A stretch of DNA of 57,615 nucleotides from JBELHJ01 sp042091495 (GTDB taxonomy: Bacteria > Bacteroidota > Bacteroidia > Flavobacteriales > Flavobacteriaceae), in NCBI GenBank assembly GCA_042091495.1, contig JBELHJ010000011.1, forward strand, positions 1-57,615. Reading direction: 5' to 3'. Every line of letters begins with the position of its first letter. Positions within the stretch are counted from its first letter, which is position 1. A program made the translations under genes and the position numbers. The notes beneath the pieces were generated by a model. That model did no database searches. It saw only the letters and a program-made list of their open reading frames with translations, and was not told where the DNA came from. Below are positions 43,951 through 52,822 of the stretch, in pieces.

Positions 43951-45387
43951 ATGAATTTCGGATATAAAAAATTATACATTAATGGTGATTTGGTGGATTC
44001 AAAATCAGGTAAAAAACTTGAGGTAATTTGTCCAGCCAATGAGGAATCAATAGGTTCAGTTGCAATGGCTTCAGTAGAAGATGCTAAGTTGGCTTTAAAA
44101 TCTGCTAAACAAGGCTTTTTGTATTGGTCAAAACTTTCTTTGGTTAAACGCACAGAATGGATAAATAAACTTAAAGATGCAGTTATTTTAAATGAAAATA
44201 AGTTGCGCTCTGCTATAACCTATGAAATGGGAAAACCTTATGCGGGTTCCTATGAAGATTTTGAAGCATTGGTAAATGCTCTTGACTGGTATCCTAATGC
44301 AATGAAAAATTTAAAGGATGAGATGATTCCTGATTATGAAAATACCCATACCCATAAATTAATTAGTCAGCCTGCAGGGGTAGTAGTTGCTTATTTAGCA
44401 TGGAATTTTCCATTACTTAATGTAGCATTTAAGCTAGGTCCTGCTTTAGCTGCAGGATGTTCGATAGTTTTAAAGCCTTCTGAGGTATCTCCATTATCAG
44501 CATATATTTTGGGGGAGATTTTAAATGAAATTAATTTCCCTTCTGGAGTGGTTAATATTCTCACAGGTAAACCAGATGAGGTGGCTGTAACTCTATCGCA
44601 AAGTAAAATTCCCTCAGTTGTTACGATGATTGGCTCAACTGCAACAGGTAAAAAAGTTATAGCAGATAGCGCGTCATCAATTAAAAAATTAAGTATGGAA
44701 TTAGGTGGTAATGCACCTTTTATTGTTTTTGACGACGCCGATCTAGTAAACGCTATTGATTTAGCAGTAGCAATAAAATATGGTAATTCAGGGCAAATTT
44801 GTGTGGCAGCAAACCGTTTTTTTATTCATGAAAACATTTATGATGAATTTGTAAAAGGGTTCAAACAAAAGGTAACTGAATTATCATTAGGATTCGGACT
44901 AGAACAATCTCCTGATATGGGACCTTTGATTTCTAAAAATGCCCAATCAAGAATGACTCATTTTGTAAATGATGCTGTTGCAAAGGGAGCCACATTACTC
45001 TTTGGAGGCAGTGTCCCCAAGTCTTTCGAAAGCGGCTATTGGTTTAGCCCAACCATACTTGTAGATGTGACTACTGAAATGGCTGTTTTTAAAGAAGAAA
45101 TTTTTGGACCTATTGCACCTATAATGAAATTTAACTCAGATGAAGAGGTACTTAAGTTGGCTAATTCAACTGAGTATGGACTAGCATCTTATATTTTTAC
45201 ATTTAATGCCAACAGGATTCAATTTTTCTCAGAACAGCTAGAATTTGGTGAAGTTCAAATCAATGGTATAAAATATGCCATTTATTTACCCCATGGTGGT
45301 ATTAAAAATAGTGGTATTGGTCACGATTGTTCTCACTTGGCATTAAATGACTATTTAGTTCAAAAACGCATATCCAGTTTAATATAA
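43951..45387 (+). CDS. NAD(P)-dependent aldehyde dehydrogenase; candidate 3,6-anhydro-galactose dehydrogenase
   Basis: 478 residues from ATG 43951 (an in-frame ATG at 43924 would overlap the previous gene by 17 bases and add nine unmatched residues). Cofactor-binding AYLAWNFPLLN and the TMIGSTATGKKV loop are present, the general-base Glu lies in L-S-M-E-L-G-G-N, and the nucleophilic Cys lies in N-S-G-Q-I-C-V-A. It oxidises an aldehyde to an acid. Paired with the cycloisomerase gene it fits the two-step oxidation and ring opening of 3,6-anhydro-galactose. Succinate-semialdehyde or lactaldehyde dehydrogenase are sequence-level alternatives. Confidence 0.85.
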   Translation: MNFGYKKLYINGDLVDSKSGKKLEVICPANEESIGSVAMASVEDAKLALKSAKQGFLYWSKLSLVKRTEWINKLKDAVILNENKLRSAITYEMGKPYAGSYEDFEALVNALDWYPNAMKNLKDEMIPDYENTHTHKLISQPAGVVVAYLAWNFPLLNVAFKLGPALAAGCSIVLKPSEVSPLSAYILGEILNEINFPSGVVNILTGKPDEVAVTLSQSKIPSVVTMIGSTATGKKVIADSASSIKKLSMELGGNAPFIVFDDADLVNAIDLAVAIKYGNSGQICVAANRFFIHENIYDEFVKGFKQKVTELSLGFGLEQSPDMGPLISKNAQSRMTHFVNDAVAKGATLLFGGSVPKSFESGYWFSPTILVDVTTEMAVFKEEIFGPIAPIMKFNSDEEVLKLANSTEYGLASYIFTFNANRIQFFSEQLEFGEVQINGIKYAIYLPHGGIKNSGIGHDCSHLALNDYLVQKRISSLI

Positions 45388-45399
45388 TATAGTATAATT

Positions 45400-46437
45400 A
45401 TGAGTTTGTATTTAGTTCCCTTTTTAATTATAATTCTTGCAAGTGTGTTTCAAGGTTCTTTTGGCCTCGGAATGAAATATATGGCCCCTTTAAAATGGGA
45501 AACCTGGTGGGTAGTTCATGTGAGTATAGCAATGGTTGTGTTTCCTTTAGTTTGGACTTACCTTTCGGAGCCCAATTTTTTTGAAGTTTTTATGGCGGTA
45601 TTTAATGATTCTAATTCCCAAAGTGCGGCATATTATGCTATTTTATTCGGATTTTTATGGGGTATAGGAGGTATTCTTTTTGGGGTGAGTGTTCCATATA
45701 TTGGATTGTCACTTACTATGGGTATAGTCATGGGATTGGCAGGTACTTTAGGAGCACTTATACCATTTTTATCGTATGAAAATGTATTAGACTTACCACA
45801 ATTTCCATACGTTATATTTGGACTAATAGTGACTATTATAGGAGTTGTATTAACTGCTAAAGCTGGGATAGACAGAGATCGAGAAGTAGGATCAGCGTTA
45901 AAATCTGATAACATTAGTAAAGGTATTTTAATCGCAGTTTTATGTGGTGCTTTATCTTCATTACTAGCGGTTGGTCATACCAAAGTAAATGCTGAAACGG
46001 TTGTTATAGCTAAAGAATTTGGAGTAAATGTAAAAGATGCCAGCTTGATTGCATGGCTCATTGTTTTTACAGGTGCTTTTGCTATGAATCTATTGTATAG
46101 CTTGGTTTTGATGATCAAAGCAAATAGCTGGAGTAATTTTAAAGTATCTGGAAGTGCAAAGTCCTACATGTGGGCTATAATTGCTGGATTGTGTTGGTTT
46201 GCTGCTTTGGGACTTTATGGTCAAGGAGCTGCCTTATTAAATGAAGTTTCTAATAGTAATTTGGGGAATATTGTAGGTTGGCCTATGCTACTTGGTTTAT
46301 CACTTATTGTAAGTAATTATTGGGCATACAAATCAGGCGAATGGAATTCTGCAAAGGGACCATTTAAAACTTTAATGATAGGTCTTGTGGTTTTGGTTGT
46401 TGCAGCTGTTATATTAGGATATTCTAATACCCTTTAA
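45400..46437 (+). CDS. RhaT-family sugar:proton symporter
   Basis: A 345-residue inner-membrane protein with about 10 helices, a member of the L-rhamnose/proton symporter family (FQGSFGLGMKYMAPLKWETWW at the N-terminus, LFGFLWGIGGILFGVSV, GLCWFAALGLYGQGA). It is the fourth gene of the operon with the cycloisomerase and dehydrogenase, 12 bp after the latter. The context points to a monosaccharide released from algal galactan (3,6-anhydro-galactose or L-galactose) rather than L-rhamnose, but this is inference. The stop is directly adjacent to the stop of the convergent AraC regulator gene. Confidence 0.85.
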   Translation: MSLYLVPFLIIILASVFQGSFGLGMKYMAPLKWETWWVVHVSIAMVVFPLVWTYLSEPNFFEVFMAVFNDSNSQSAAYYAILFGFLWGIGGILFGVSVPYIGLSLTMGIVMGLAGTLGALIPFLSYENVLDLPQFPYVIFGLIVTIIGVVLTAKAGIDRDREVGSALKSDNISKGILIAVLCGALSSLLAVGHTKVNAETVVIAKEFGVNVKDASLIAWLIVFTGAFAMNLLYSLVLMIKANSWSNFKVSGSAKSYMWAIIAGLCWFAALGLYGQGAALLNEVSNSNLGNIVGWPMLLGLSLIVSNYWAYKSGEWNSAKGPFKTLMIGLVVLVVAAVILGYSNTL

Positions 46438-47316
46438 TTAGGCTAATTCAAAACTTTGTTTTAAGTCAAAATATTTTTTTTTGTACTCTTTAGCAGATAC
46501 CTTTTTAAGTTGCTTAAAAACTCTATTGAAACTAGAAAAAGAACTAAATCCAGTTTCGTAACATATTTGTGAAATACTTTTTCTACCATTCATTAACATT
46601 TGGCACGCTTTATTTATTCGGTATTCTCTTATGAATTCAAAAGCAGTTTTACCTGTTTTATTTTTAAAAAAACGACAAAATGAATTGGTAGTCATATATG
46701 ATAGATCTGACAAGTCTTGGAGACTAATGTCCTTATAATAATTTTTAGAGATATAATCAATTACGTTTTGTAAACGATCTTCTTCTTTAAAGTTTATACT
46801 GGAGTAGTTTTGACTAGCAATATTTTTAAGGTTTTTTTCCTTTGATAACTTATTTAGGATTTTAAATAATATGATCATTCGATCTGCACCTTTGCATTTA
46901 ATTAAATCAATAAACAGGGGTTTGATTTCACTAGAAAATTGTTTTGAAAATACTAAACCTCTGTTTGCCTTTTTTATAAAATTTTTAATTCTAGAAAATT
47001 CTGGAGTATCAAATAAGGGTTGGTTTAGAAAGTGAGAACTGAATTTAACAACAATAAAATCAACCTCATCAGAGTCAGCATCAATTCCAGTATTTTTAAA
47101 TAGGTGCGGCAAACCAGAACCTAAAAGCATCAGTTCACCTGGGTTATAGTTGGTGATTTTATCACCAACAATCATCACGCCACCACCTTTAATTGAAAGT
47201 AAAATTTCGAATTCATCGTGATAGTGCCAATTATCACCTTTGTAGGCCTCTGTTCGCCTTGATACATAAAAAGACTCTGTTTCTGGTTTAGATAATGTGA
47301 CGTAATTAAGTTTCAT
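46438..47316 (-). CDS. AraC-family transcriptional regulator
   Basis: A 292-residue cytoplasmic regulator. The N-terminal cupin sensor domain (about 20-110) contains WHYHDEFEILLSIKGGG and PGELMLLGSGLPH. The C-terminal double helix-turn-helix (about 185-285) contains DISLQDLSDLSYMTTNSFCR and ISQICYETGFSSFSSFNRVF. It is probably the sugar-sensing regulator of the surrounding PUL. A 10-base perfect inverted repeat lies just upstream of its start and may be its own operator. Confidence 0.93.
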   Translation of the reverse strand: MKLNYVTLSKPETESFYVSRRTEAYKGDNWHYHDEFEILLSIKGGGVMIVGDKITNYNPGELMLLGSGLPHLFKNTGIDADSDEVDFIVVKFSSHFLNQPLFDTPEFSRIKNFIKKANRGLVFSKQFSSEIKPLFIDLIKCKGADRMIILFKILNKLSKEKNLKNIASQNYSSINFKEEDRLQNVIDYISKNYYKDISLQDLSDLSYMTTNSFCRFFKNKTGKTAFEFIREYRINKACQMLMNGRKSISQICYETGFSSFSSFNRVFKQLKKVSAKEYKKKYFDLKQSFELA

Positions 47317-47321
47317 TACTT

Positions 47322-47370
47322 TTAAATTACCTCAATATAATTAAAACTTACTACTAAATGGGTAATTTAA
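47322..47370. promoter_or_regulatory. Perfect 10-base inverted repeat upstream of the AraC regulator
   Basis: TTAAATTACC (47322-47331) and its exact reverse complement GGTAATTTAA (47361-47370) are separated by 29 bases and start 6 bases from the regulator's start codon. Related half-sites occur in other PUL promoter regions: GGTAATTT at 52731-52738 and ATTACC at 42145-42150. Confidence 0.45.
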
Positions 47371-47391
47371 CAACGTAATTTTCACATTTAT

Positions 47392-48948
47392 TTAATTTTT
47401 CAACCATAAATCCAATTGTTTACGATGCGTTTCTTTGATTTTTAAATACTTTTTGTCCTCTGCTAAGTTATGCCATTCGAAATCATCTTTTTTATGATTA
47501 TAAAGCTCTTCGGAACCATTAGCATATCTTATATATCTGTATTGTTTTGATCTCACAGAAACGTGTTGCTTTTCGGCCAGTTTTGATTTCCAACTAGACA
47601 CTATGGTAAAAGCCGTATCTGGACCTTCCCATTGATTTGTTTTAGGATTTTCTATAAATGGTTTTAAACTATACCCATCGAGTGGCGCCCCCGAACTGTT
47701 AATTATTGTGCTGCCTTCAAGCTTGCATAGGTCTTTTAATGTGGGATAAATATCTATGAGGCTTACAGGGTGATCAACTTGTTTACCCATGGATTTTTCA
47801 TAGAAAGGAGATTTAATGATTAGAGGTACTCTTGTTGACTCTTCCCAAAGGCAATATTTGAATAAATATTCTTTTTCTCCAATATTATAACCATGATCAC
47901 TAAATAATATGATTGTGGTGTTTTCTTTAAATGAACTCTTCTCAAGAGTCTCAAGTGCTTTCCCTACCATGTCATCAGCAAATGCTACACTGGCAAGATA
48001 GGCTTGAGTATATTTTTTTAATGCCAGTTCAACACTAGAATAGGATTCTGTTAACCAACGGTAAGCTTTTCTTCCTCGACTTTCTTTAATGCTGTTTTCT
48101 CCTAATTTAGTATCCTCTGTATCATTAAAATTAATCTTAGGTATTTTAACTGTTTCTAGAGGAAATAAATCAAAATATTTTTTTGGAACAACAAGTGGTG
48201 TATGAGGTCTATGAAACCCTAAACTAATAAAAAAGGGATCCCCATGTTCTGAATTTTCTAATTTCTGAATTTTTGATTTAAACCATTCGACAGAGGCTTC
48301 ATCTGACATTAAATCCCGATCATTATCGTTGATGTATTTAAAACCTTTTTTTAGTTTAGTTAAATACCAGCCGTTGTAACCTGGAGCTTGATCATTAGCT
48401 TTAACTTTAGGAATATCATCAAGAGATGTAAATGTGGCGTCTAATGCACCCAATTGAAACATAGATTCAGGACAAGAAGGGTGTTGAGCAGCTTTCAAAC
48501 CATCAAATGCAATAGGCCCATAATCTGTTTTTACGCCTTCGTCATGCCAAGCTCCTTTTTTAGAACTGTGAAAAACTTTACCTGATTTGGCAGTATGATA
48601 TCCATTTTCCATGAAGTACTCTGGAATAGATTTGCAAGCCATTAATAAATTGTTTTGTTTCCAGTTTTTGAATCCCCAATATCCAGAAGTTACGGGAGAG
48701 ATACCATTCATAAAACTTGCTCTTGAAGGGCTGCAGACAGGGACATTACTATGAGCATTCGTGAATAAAACGCCTTCTTTGGCTAAACGATCTATATTTG
48801 GTGTATGGGCTTGGGGATGTCCTTTTAAAACTCCCGTAAAGTCATTAAGATCGTCTAAAACAATCATAAGGACATTTTGTTTTTTTTGAGCCACAGCATT
48901 TGTTATACATAACAAACAAAGTAGAATCGGAATTACTTTAATTTTCAT
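47392..48948 (-). CDS. S1-type (formylglycine) sulfatase, iduronate-2-sulfatase-like
   Basis: A 518-residue exported sulfatase (signal peptide to about 21, ending AVAQ). The metal-site VLDDLND comes first, then the formylglycine motif C72-S-P-S-R, then HTPLVVPKKYF, and FSDHGYNIGEK with the second metal Asp-His. Cys72 must be converted to formylglycine by a maturase not in this window. The target is probably a sulfate on galactan oligosaccharides. Its start overlaps the end of the GH50 gene by 11 bases. It is similar along its length to the sulfatase at 51023-52579. Confidence 0.92.
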   Translation of the reverse strand: MKIKVIPILLCLLCITNAVAQKKQNVLMIVLDDLNDFTGVLKGHPQAHTPNIDRLAKEGVLFTNAHSNVPVCSPSRASFMNGISPVTSGYWGFKNWKQNNLLMACKSIPEYFMENGYHTAKSGKVFHSSKKGAWHDEGVKTDYGPIAFDGLKAAQHPSCPESMFQLGALDATFTSLDDIPKVKANDQAPGYNGWYLTKLKKGFKYINDNDRDLMSDEASVEWFKSKIQKLENSEHGDPFFISLGFHRPHTPLVVPKKYFDLFPLETVKIPKINFNDTEDTKLGENSIKESRGRKAYRWLTESYSSVELALKKYTQAYLASVAFADDMVGKALETLEKSSFKENTTIILFSDHGYNIGEKEYLFKYCLWEESTRVPLIIKSPFYEKSMGKQVDHPVSLIDIYPTLKDLCKLEGSTIINSSGAPLDGYSLKPFIENPKTNQWEGPDTAFTIVSSWKSKLAEKQHVSVRSKQYRYIRYANGSEELYNHKKDDFEWHNLAEDKKYLKIKETHRKQLDLWLKN

Positions 48949-51004
48949 GCCATCGGTATTTATATAATTTATGTGTAATAAGTTTCATGCGGTTTATGAG
49001 TTCGTAATATGGGGTGTCTGTTTCAGAGACTAGTCCGCAATTTGCATTTTCTCCTACCACACTTCTTCCTGCTGAAGTGGAATTAGCATACATAAACCAG
49101 TGCGCACCAACACATTTATTATCTAATAATGCACTTTTAATAAAGTTAACATATTTTTCGCCCCGGTTTCTTTGGTCAGAAGCAAAATTGAGTCCGGGGT
49201 AAAATTTGCCAGTATCTAATGCTCCAAAATTAAACTCTGTAATCATAAATGGTTTGTCAATTTCCTGTTTCAAAGGATAAGCATAGTTTATAAGTTCTGT
49301 ATCGTATTGATTGAATGTTAAAATGTCAATATATTTGGCTCCAACACCAACATTATACTTGTGTTTGTGTTTTTCTGGTCTGAACCATCTGCAACCCAGA
49401 TATAATTTATTAGGGGCATGTTTTTTTAAGCTCGCTTTTACAGTAGCAAAATATTTATGACAAAACATTTCGTAGTATGTTATATTCATTTGCTCCAAGT
49501 TTGAAAGATTAAGCGGTTCAGTATTTTCAAGTAATGCATTCCAACTTGAGAAATTAGTATTTATCAAAGTGTTAAATTCTTGAATCGATTTTAACTTAGT
49601 CTTCAACAATGAAATGTACTTTTGTTTTCCAACAACATTGGAACTAAGTGCAATAATTGCATTTGCCATGAGATTTGGTGTGTTCCAATACAATTCATTG
49701 TCAATAAAAAAGCCAAAGCAATAGGGGTCATCTTTTGCTTTTATACTTTTATTTAAAATTTTCTTGTTTAGATTTTTTTCCCAACGAGGATCAAAAACAT
49801 CGGGGAGCTTTTTGGTGAGAATAGGCCAGGCTGTTCCAACATAGATAGTGTAGGGCATTTTTTTGGAATAGTTTGTTGGCACATCGCTCCAAGAGCCCAT
49901 AGTATTAATACCCCAATTTTCAAGTCTTCTTATAGTGTGATTGGTGTAAAGCTCTTGCTCTGTAGTACCATACTTTAATTGTCTTACAATGCGACCAAAT
50001 AAATAATTATCATTTTTATAAAATTTAGCATACTTGGTGTTGTTTTCAGGAAACAAATTCGAAAAAAAATGAGTTCTGTTTTTAATAGGTGTATCTATTT
50101 CTAAAACTCCTGCAGCATTAACACCCGTAGACCAAAATAAACAGCCAGAGGGATCAATAATCCACCACTTATCATTAATTTTTTGTATCCTGAAATGACC
50201 AGTAGCTTTATACTTTGGGCCATTTTTAAATCCTCCATAGACATTCCATTCTTCAGACTTTTTTTCAGATTTTAATATTTTAATTTCTGTTTTTAGTTGT
50301 GATTTAAAGTCCTTATCGCTGTGTATTTTCCCATTCCAGTCAGCGTGTATGTATTGTCCATATTTATCAATAAATGGAAAAAATAATTTTGAGTTAGTAG
50401 TTAGTATTTCTGGTACTGCAATTCTCCGTTGATCTATATATTTTAGGTCTAATTCAACTGTTTTATCATAACTTTCAATTATAAGTTCTATAGTATTAGT
50501 GAACCTTAAATCAAAAGATCTAGCAAATGAAACCCCTTCTGGAAATCCCCTCATATTTGGAAATACATCGTGTTGTTTTTTATAAACCGATTTTCTTGTT
50601 GAATAATCAGGTAACAAAACACAATTAAAATCTAAATCTTCATTGGGTTTTAACCAGCCTATATTCCACAATTCATTTTTTGACTGATAATCTTTAACTT
50701 TTCCCTTTAAAAAAACATCAAATCTTATACTGTCCTTAGTTTGATTTTTTAATCCCAAAGTTAAATAGAGCCAGGCGCTCAAGTCCCAATTCCCCTGAAA
50801 TATGATATTGGCTTTTTGGTTAGGTTCAATCTTAATATTTAAACCATTGTTTTTGATTTTGGTTTCACAGTTTTTACTTATAATTTTTGGTAAAGTTTTA
50901 TTTGATTTGAAATCGTACAGATAATTTTGTGACCACAAGCTTACAGAGCTAATAAGACTTACAAGTAAAATATGAACAGCAATTGTGAGTTTGAATTTAA
51001 ACAC
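48938..51004 (-). CDS. GH50 beta-agarase
   Basis: 688 residues with a signal peptide (to about 25). An N-terminal beta-sandwich, CBM-like domain (about 27-195) is followed by the GH50 TIM barrel (about 255-680). Family marks are KWWIIDPSGCLFWSTGVNAAG, the acid/base Glu437 in F-I-D-N-E, the nucleophile Glu590 in M-I-T-E-F-N-F-G-A, and HWFMYANSTSAGRS. GH50 enzymes release neoagarobiose or neoagarotetraose, mostly as exo-enzymes. The start codon is GTG 51004: no ATG lies between it and the upstream stop, and the signal peptide begins here. It is encoded between two sulfatase genes in one operon. Confidence 0.9.
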   Translation of the reverse strand: MFKFKLTIAVHILLVSLISSVSLWSQNYLYDFKSNKTLPKIISKNCETKIKNNGLNIKIEPNQKANIIFQGNWDLSAWLYLTLGLKNQTKDSIRFDVFLKGKVKDYQSKNELWNIGWLKPNEDLDFNCVLLPDYSTRKSVYKKQHDVFPNMRGFPEGVSFARSFDLRFTNTIELIIESYDKTVELDLKYIDQRRIAVPEILTTNSKLFFPFIDKYGQYIHADWNGKIHSDKDFKSQLKTEIKILKSEKKSEEWNVYGGFKNGPKYKATGHFRIQKINDKWWIIDPSGCLFWSTGVNAAGVLEIDTPIKNRTHFFSNLFPENNTKYAKFYKNDNYLFGRIVRQLKYGTTEQELYTNHTIRRLENWGINTMGSWSDVPTNYSKKMPYTIYVGTAWPILTKKLPDVFDPRWEKNLNKKILNKSIKAKDDPYCFGFFIDNELYWNTPNLMANAIIALSSNVVGKQKYISLLKTKLKSIQEFNTLINTNFSSWNALLENTEPLNLSNLEQMNITYYEMFCHKYFATVKASLKKHAPNKLYLGCRWFRPEKHKHKYNVGVGAKYIDILTFNQYDTELINYAYPLKQEIDKPFMITEFNFGALDTGKFYPGLNFASDQRNRGEKYVNFIKSALLDNKCVGAHWFMYANSTSAGRSVVGENANCGLVSETDTPYYELINRMKLITHKLYKYRWHEN

Positions 51005-51022
51005 TAGGTTTAAGATTAAAAA

Positions 51023-52579
51023 TTATGAAGCATTTATGATTTTATACATATCTTTTTTGAGCTTCTTCTTGATTGATTTCATTTTTTTTATATCTGCTAT
51101 ATTCTCCCACTCTCTTGGGTCCTTGTCATGATCGTAAAGTTCTTCATTACCATCCGGATATAAAATATAACGGTAACGTTTTGTTCGGTATGAAAACGTC
51201 TGTTCATTCAATCGGGTGTTTGCTCCTACATTACCAACTATTGTTAGTGCCCCTTTTGGCCCCTCCCATTTTGAATTCCCCTCAATTAAAGGTTTCATAC
51301 TATAACCTCCTAATGAGCCACCATTAGCATTTAATTTATGATTTCCTTCTAAATTACAATAATCTACTAGGGTAGGGAAAATATCAATCAAGGCGACGGG
51401 TTGGTCTTCTGTAAGTCCATTTTTTTGAGAGGGACTACTTATAATTAGGGGTACTTTTGCACTTTCTTCCCATGGTGAATTTTTGAATAAATAGTTTTTT
51501 TCACCCATTTGCCAACCGTGATCACTAGTAAAAACAATAATAGTATTGTCCTTAAATCTACTTTTCACTAGCGTATCTAGAATGACACCTACTTGGTCGT
51601 CAATAAAAGTAATGCAAGCTAGATACGCTTGAAGAAATTTTTTCATTGCTAATTCGCGATTACCATTGTATGATTTTAGTAGGGTTCTGTAATATCTTGG
51701 TCCTTTAAGTTCGCTATCAAAGTTTTTTGACCAATAGGTGTCTTTTTCATCTCCTTTTAGCCAGTCATCTAGCTTTAAACTTTCCAAAGGATACATGTCA
51801 AAGTATTTATCAGGAGCATGTAAAGGCGTGTGAGGGCGAACAAAACCAATACCCATAAAAAATGGTGTTTCGGTTCCTTCAGCATCCATAGACATGATTT
51901 GTTTACTTGCCCATATGGCGTGTTTTTCATCTTGAAGTCTACTGCGATCATTATCGTTTATGTATCTAAAGGGTTTAAAATCCCATCCATAGATAAATCC
52001 AGGAACTTTTCTAGTTTTTCCATCTGTAATTCCTCCTTCTGAAAGCCGACCATAAGAACCGTCTATAGCACCTATACTCTGGTAAGGTTGAGGCACTGTA
52101 GGTAATGCACCTGGCTTTTCACCGTCAAAATAAAGTGGTCCATAATTATGCTTATGATTATTACCCCATTTTTGCCAATCTTTAGGAGGTTTTCCATGGG
52201 TTAATTTTCCAGTGCCTAAAGTCAAATATCCATTCTCTTTAAATAATCTAATTATTGTTTTATTGTTTTTTAAAGTAGATTGCTTTAGTAAAGGTGTCCA
52301 TCCAAAATCTTTAGAAGTGTGAGGATATACTCCTGTAAAAAGACTATTTCTAGAAGGTTGACAAACAGGGGCATTAGTTTGCGCATTGATGAACTTTACA
52401 CCATTATTAGCTAAACGGTCAATATTTGGTGTAATAGCTTGTTCATGACCTCCAAAAACCCCTTCATAATCATTCAAATCATCACACATTATTAATATTA
52501 CGTTAGGACGTTTATCCTCTTGAGCATGAATCAAAATTCCAGAAATAAAAAAGCAAGCTGTAATGATATATTTTGTCAT
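51023..52579 (-). CDS. S1-type (formylglycine) sulfatase, iduronate-2-sulfatase-like
   Basis: 518 residues, the same length as the sulfatase at 47392-48948 and clearly its paralogue. The signal peptide runs to about 20. The motifs are IMCDDLND, formylglycine C73-Q-P-S-R, PHTPLHAPDKYFDMYP, and FTSDHGWQMGEK. It is the first gene of the minus-strand operon sulfatase-GH50-sulfatase, possibly continuing to the AraC gene. Divergence around the active site (C-Q-P-S-R against C-S-P-S-R, and different insert loops) suggests the two act on different sulfate positions. Confidence 0.92.
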   Translation of the reverse strand: MTKYIITACFFISGILIHAQEDKRPNVILIMCDDLNDYEGVFGGHEQAITPNIDRLANNGVKFINAQTNAPVCQPSRNSLFTGVYPHTSKDFGWTPLLKQSTLKNNKTIIRLFKENGYLTLGTGKLTHGKPPKDWQKWGNNHKHNYGPLYFDGEKPGALPTVPQPYQSIGAIDGSYGRLSEGGITDGKTRKVPGFIYGWDFKPFRYINDNDRSRLQDEKHAIWASKQIMSMDAEGTETPFFMGIGFVRPHTPLHAPDKYFDMYPLESLKLDDWLKGDEKDTYWSKNFDSELKGPRYYRTLLKSYNGNRELAMKKFLQAYLACITFIDDQVGVILDTLVKSRFKDNTIIVFTSDHGWQMGEKNYLFKNSPWEESAKVPLIISSPSQKNGLTEDQPVALIDIFPTLVDYCNLEGNHKLNANGGSLGGYSMKPLIEGNSKWEGPKGALTIVGNVGANTRLNEQTFSYRTKRYRYILYPDGNEELYDHDKDPREWENIADIKKMKSIKKKLKKDMYKIINAS

Positions 52580-52788
52580 AATCGTAATATGATATAATTA
52601 GGTTTTTAAAATTATTTTTTGATGTGTTAGCAAACACTAAAATTCGTTATAATTTGTACTAATATGATTTGCTTAGTTAACTCAGAGTTGTCAAAATTTA
52701 ACCTTAAGAATCAATATTAATTATAATAATGGTAATTTTTAAATCATAAAAGAATATTAAACTTACAAAAAAACGTATATATTACACT

Positions 52789-52796
52789 TAATTTTG
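52789..52796 (+). promoter_or_regulatory. Possible -7 box of the galK operon
   Basis: TAATTTTG fits TAnnTTTG and lies 26 bases before the galK start. It is embedded in an ATTACA / TGTAAT inverted repeat (52781-52800). No TTG at the proper distance was found, so the promoter may need an activator. Confidence 0.35.
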
Positions 52797-52822
52797 TAAT
52801 ATTATAATTAAACTAAGATAGA

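Noticed and set aside
45400..46437. Straight annotation of the RhaT-like gene as L-rhamnose transporter
   Set aside because: No rhamnose isomerase, kinase or aldolase is nearby, and all neighbouring genes concern galactans, so the substrate is left open.
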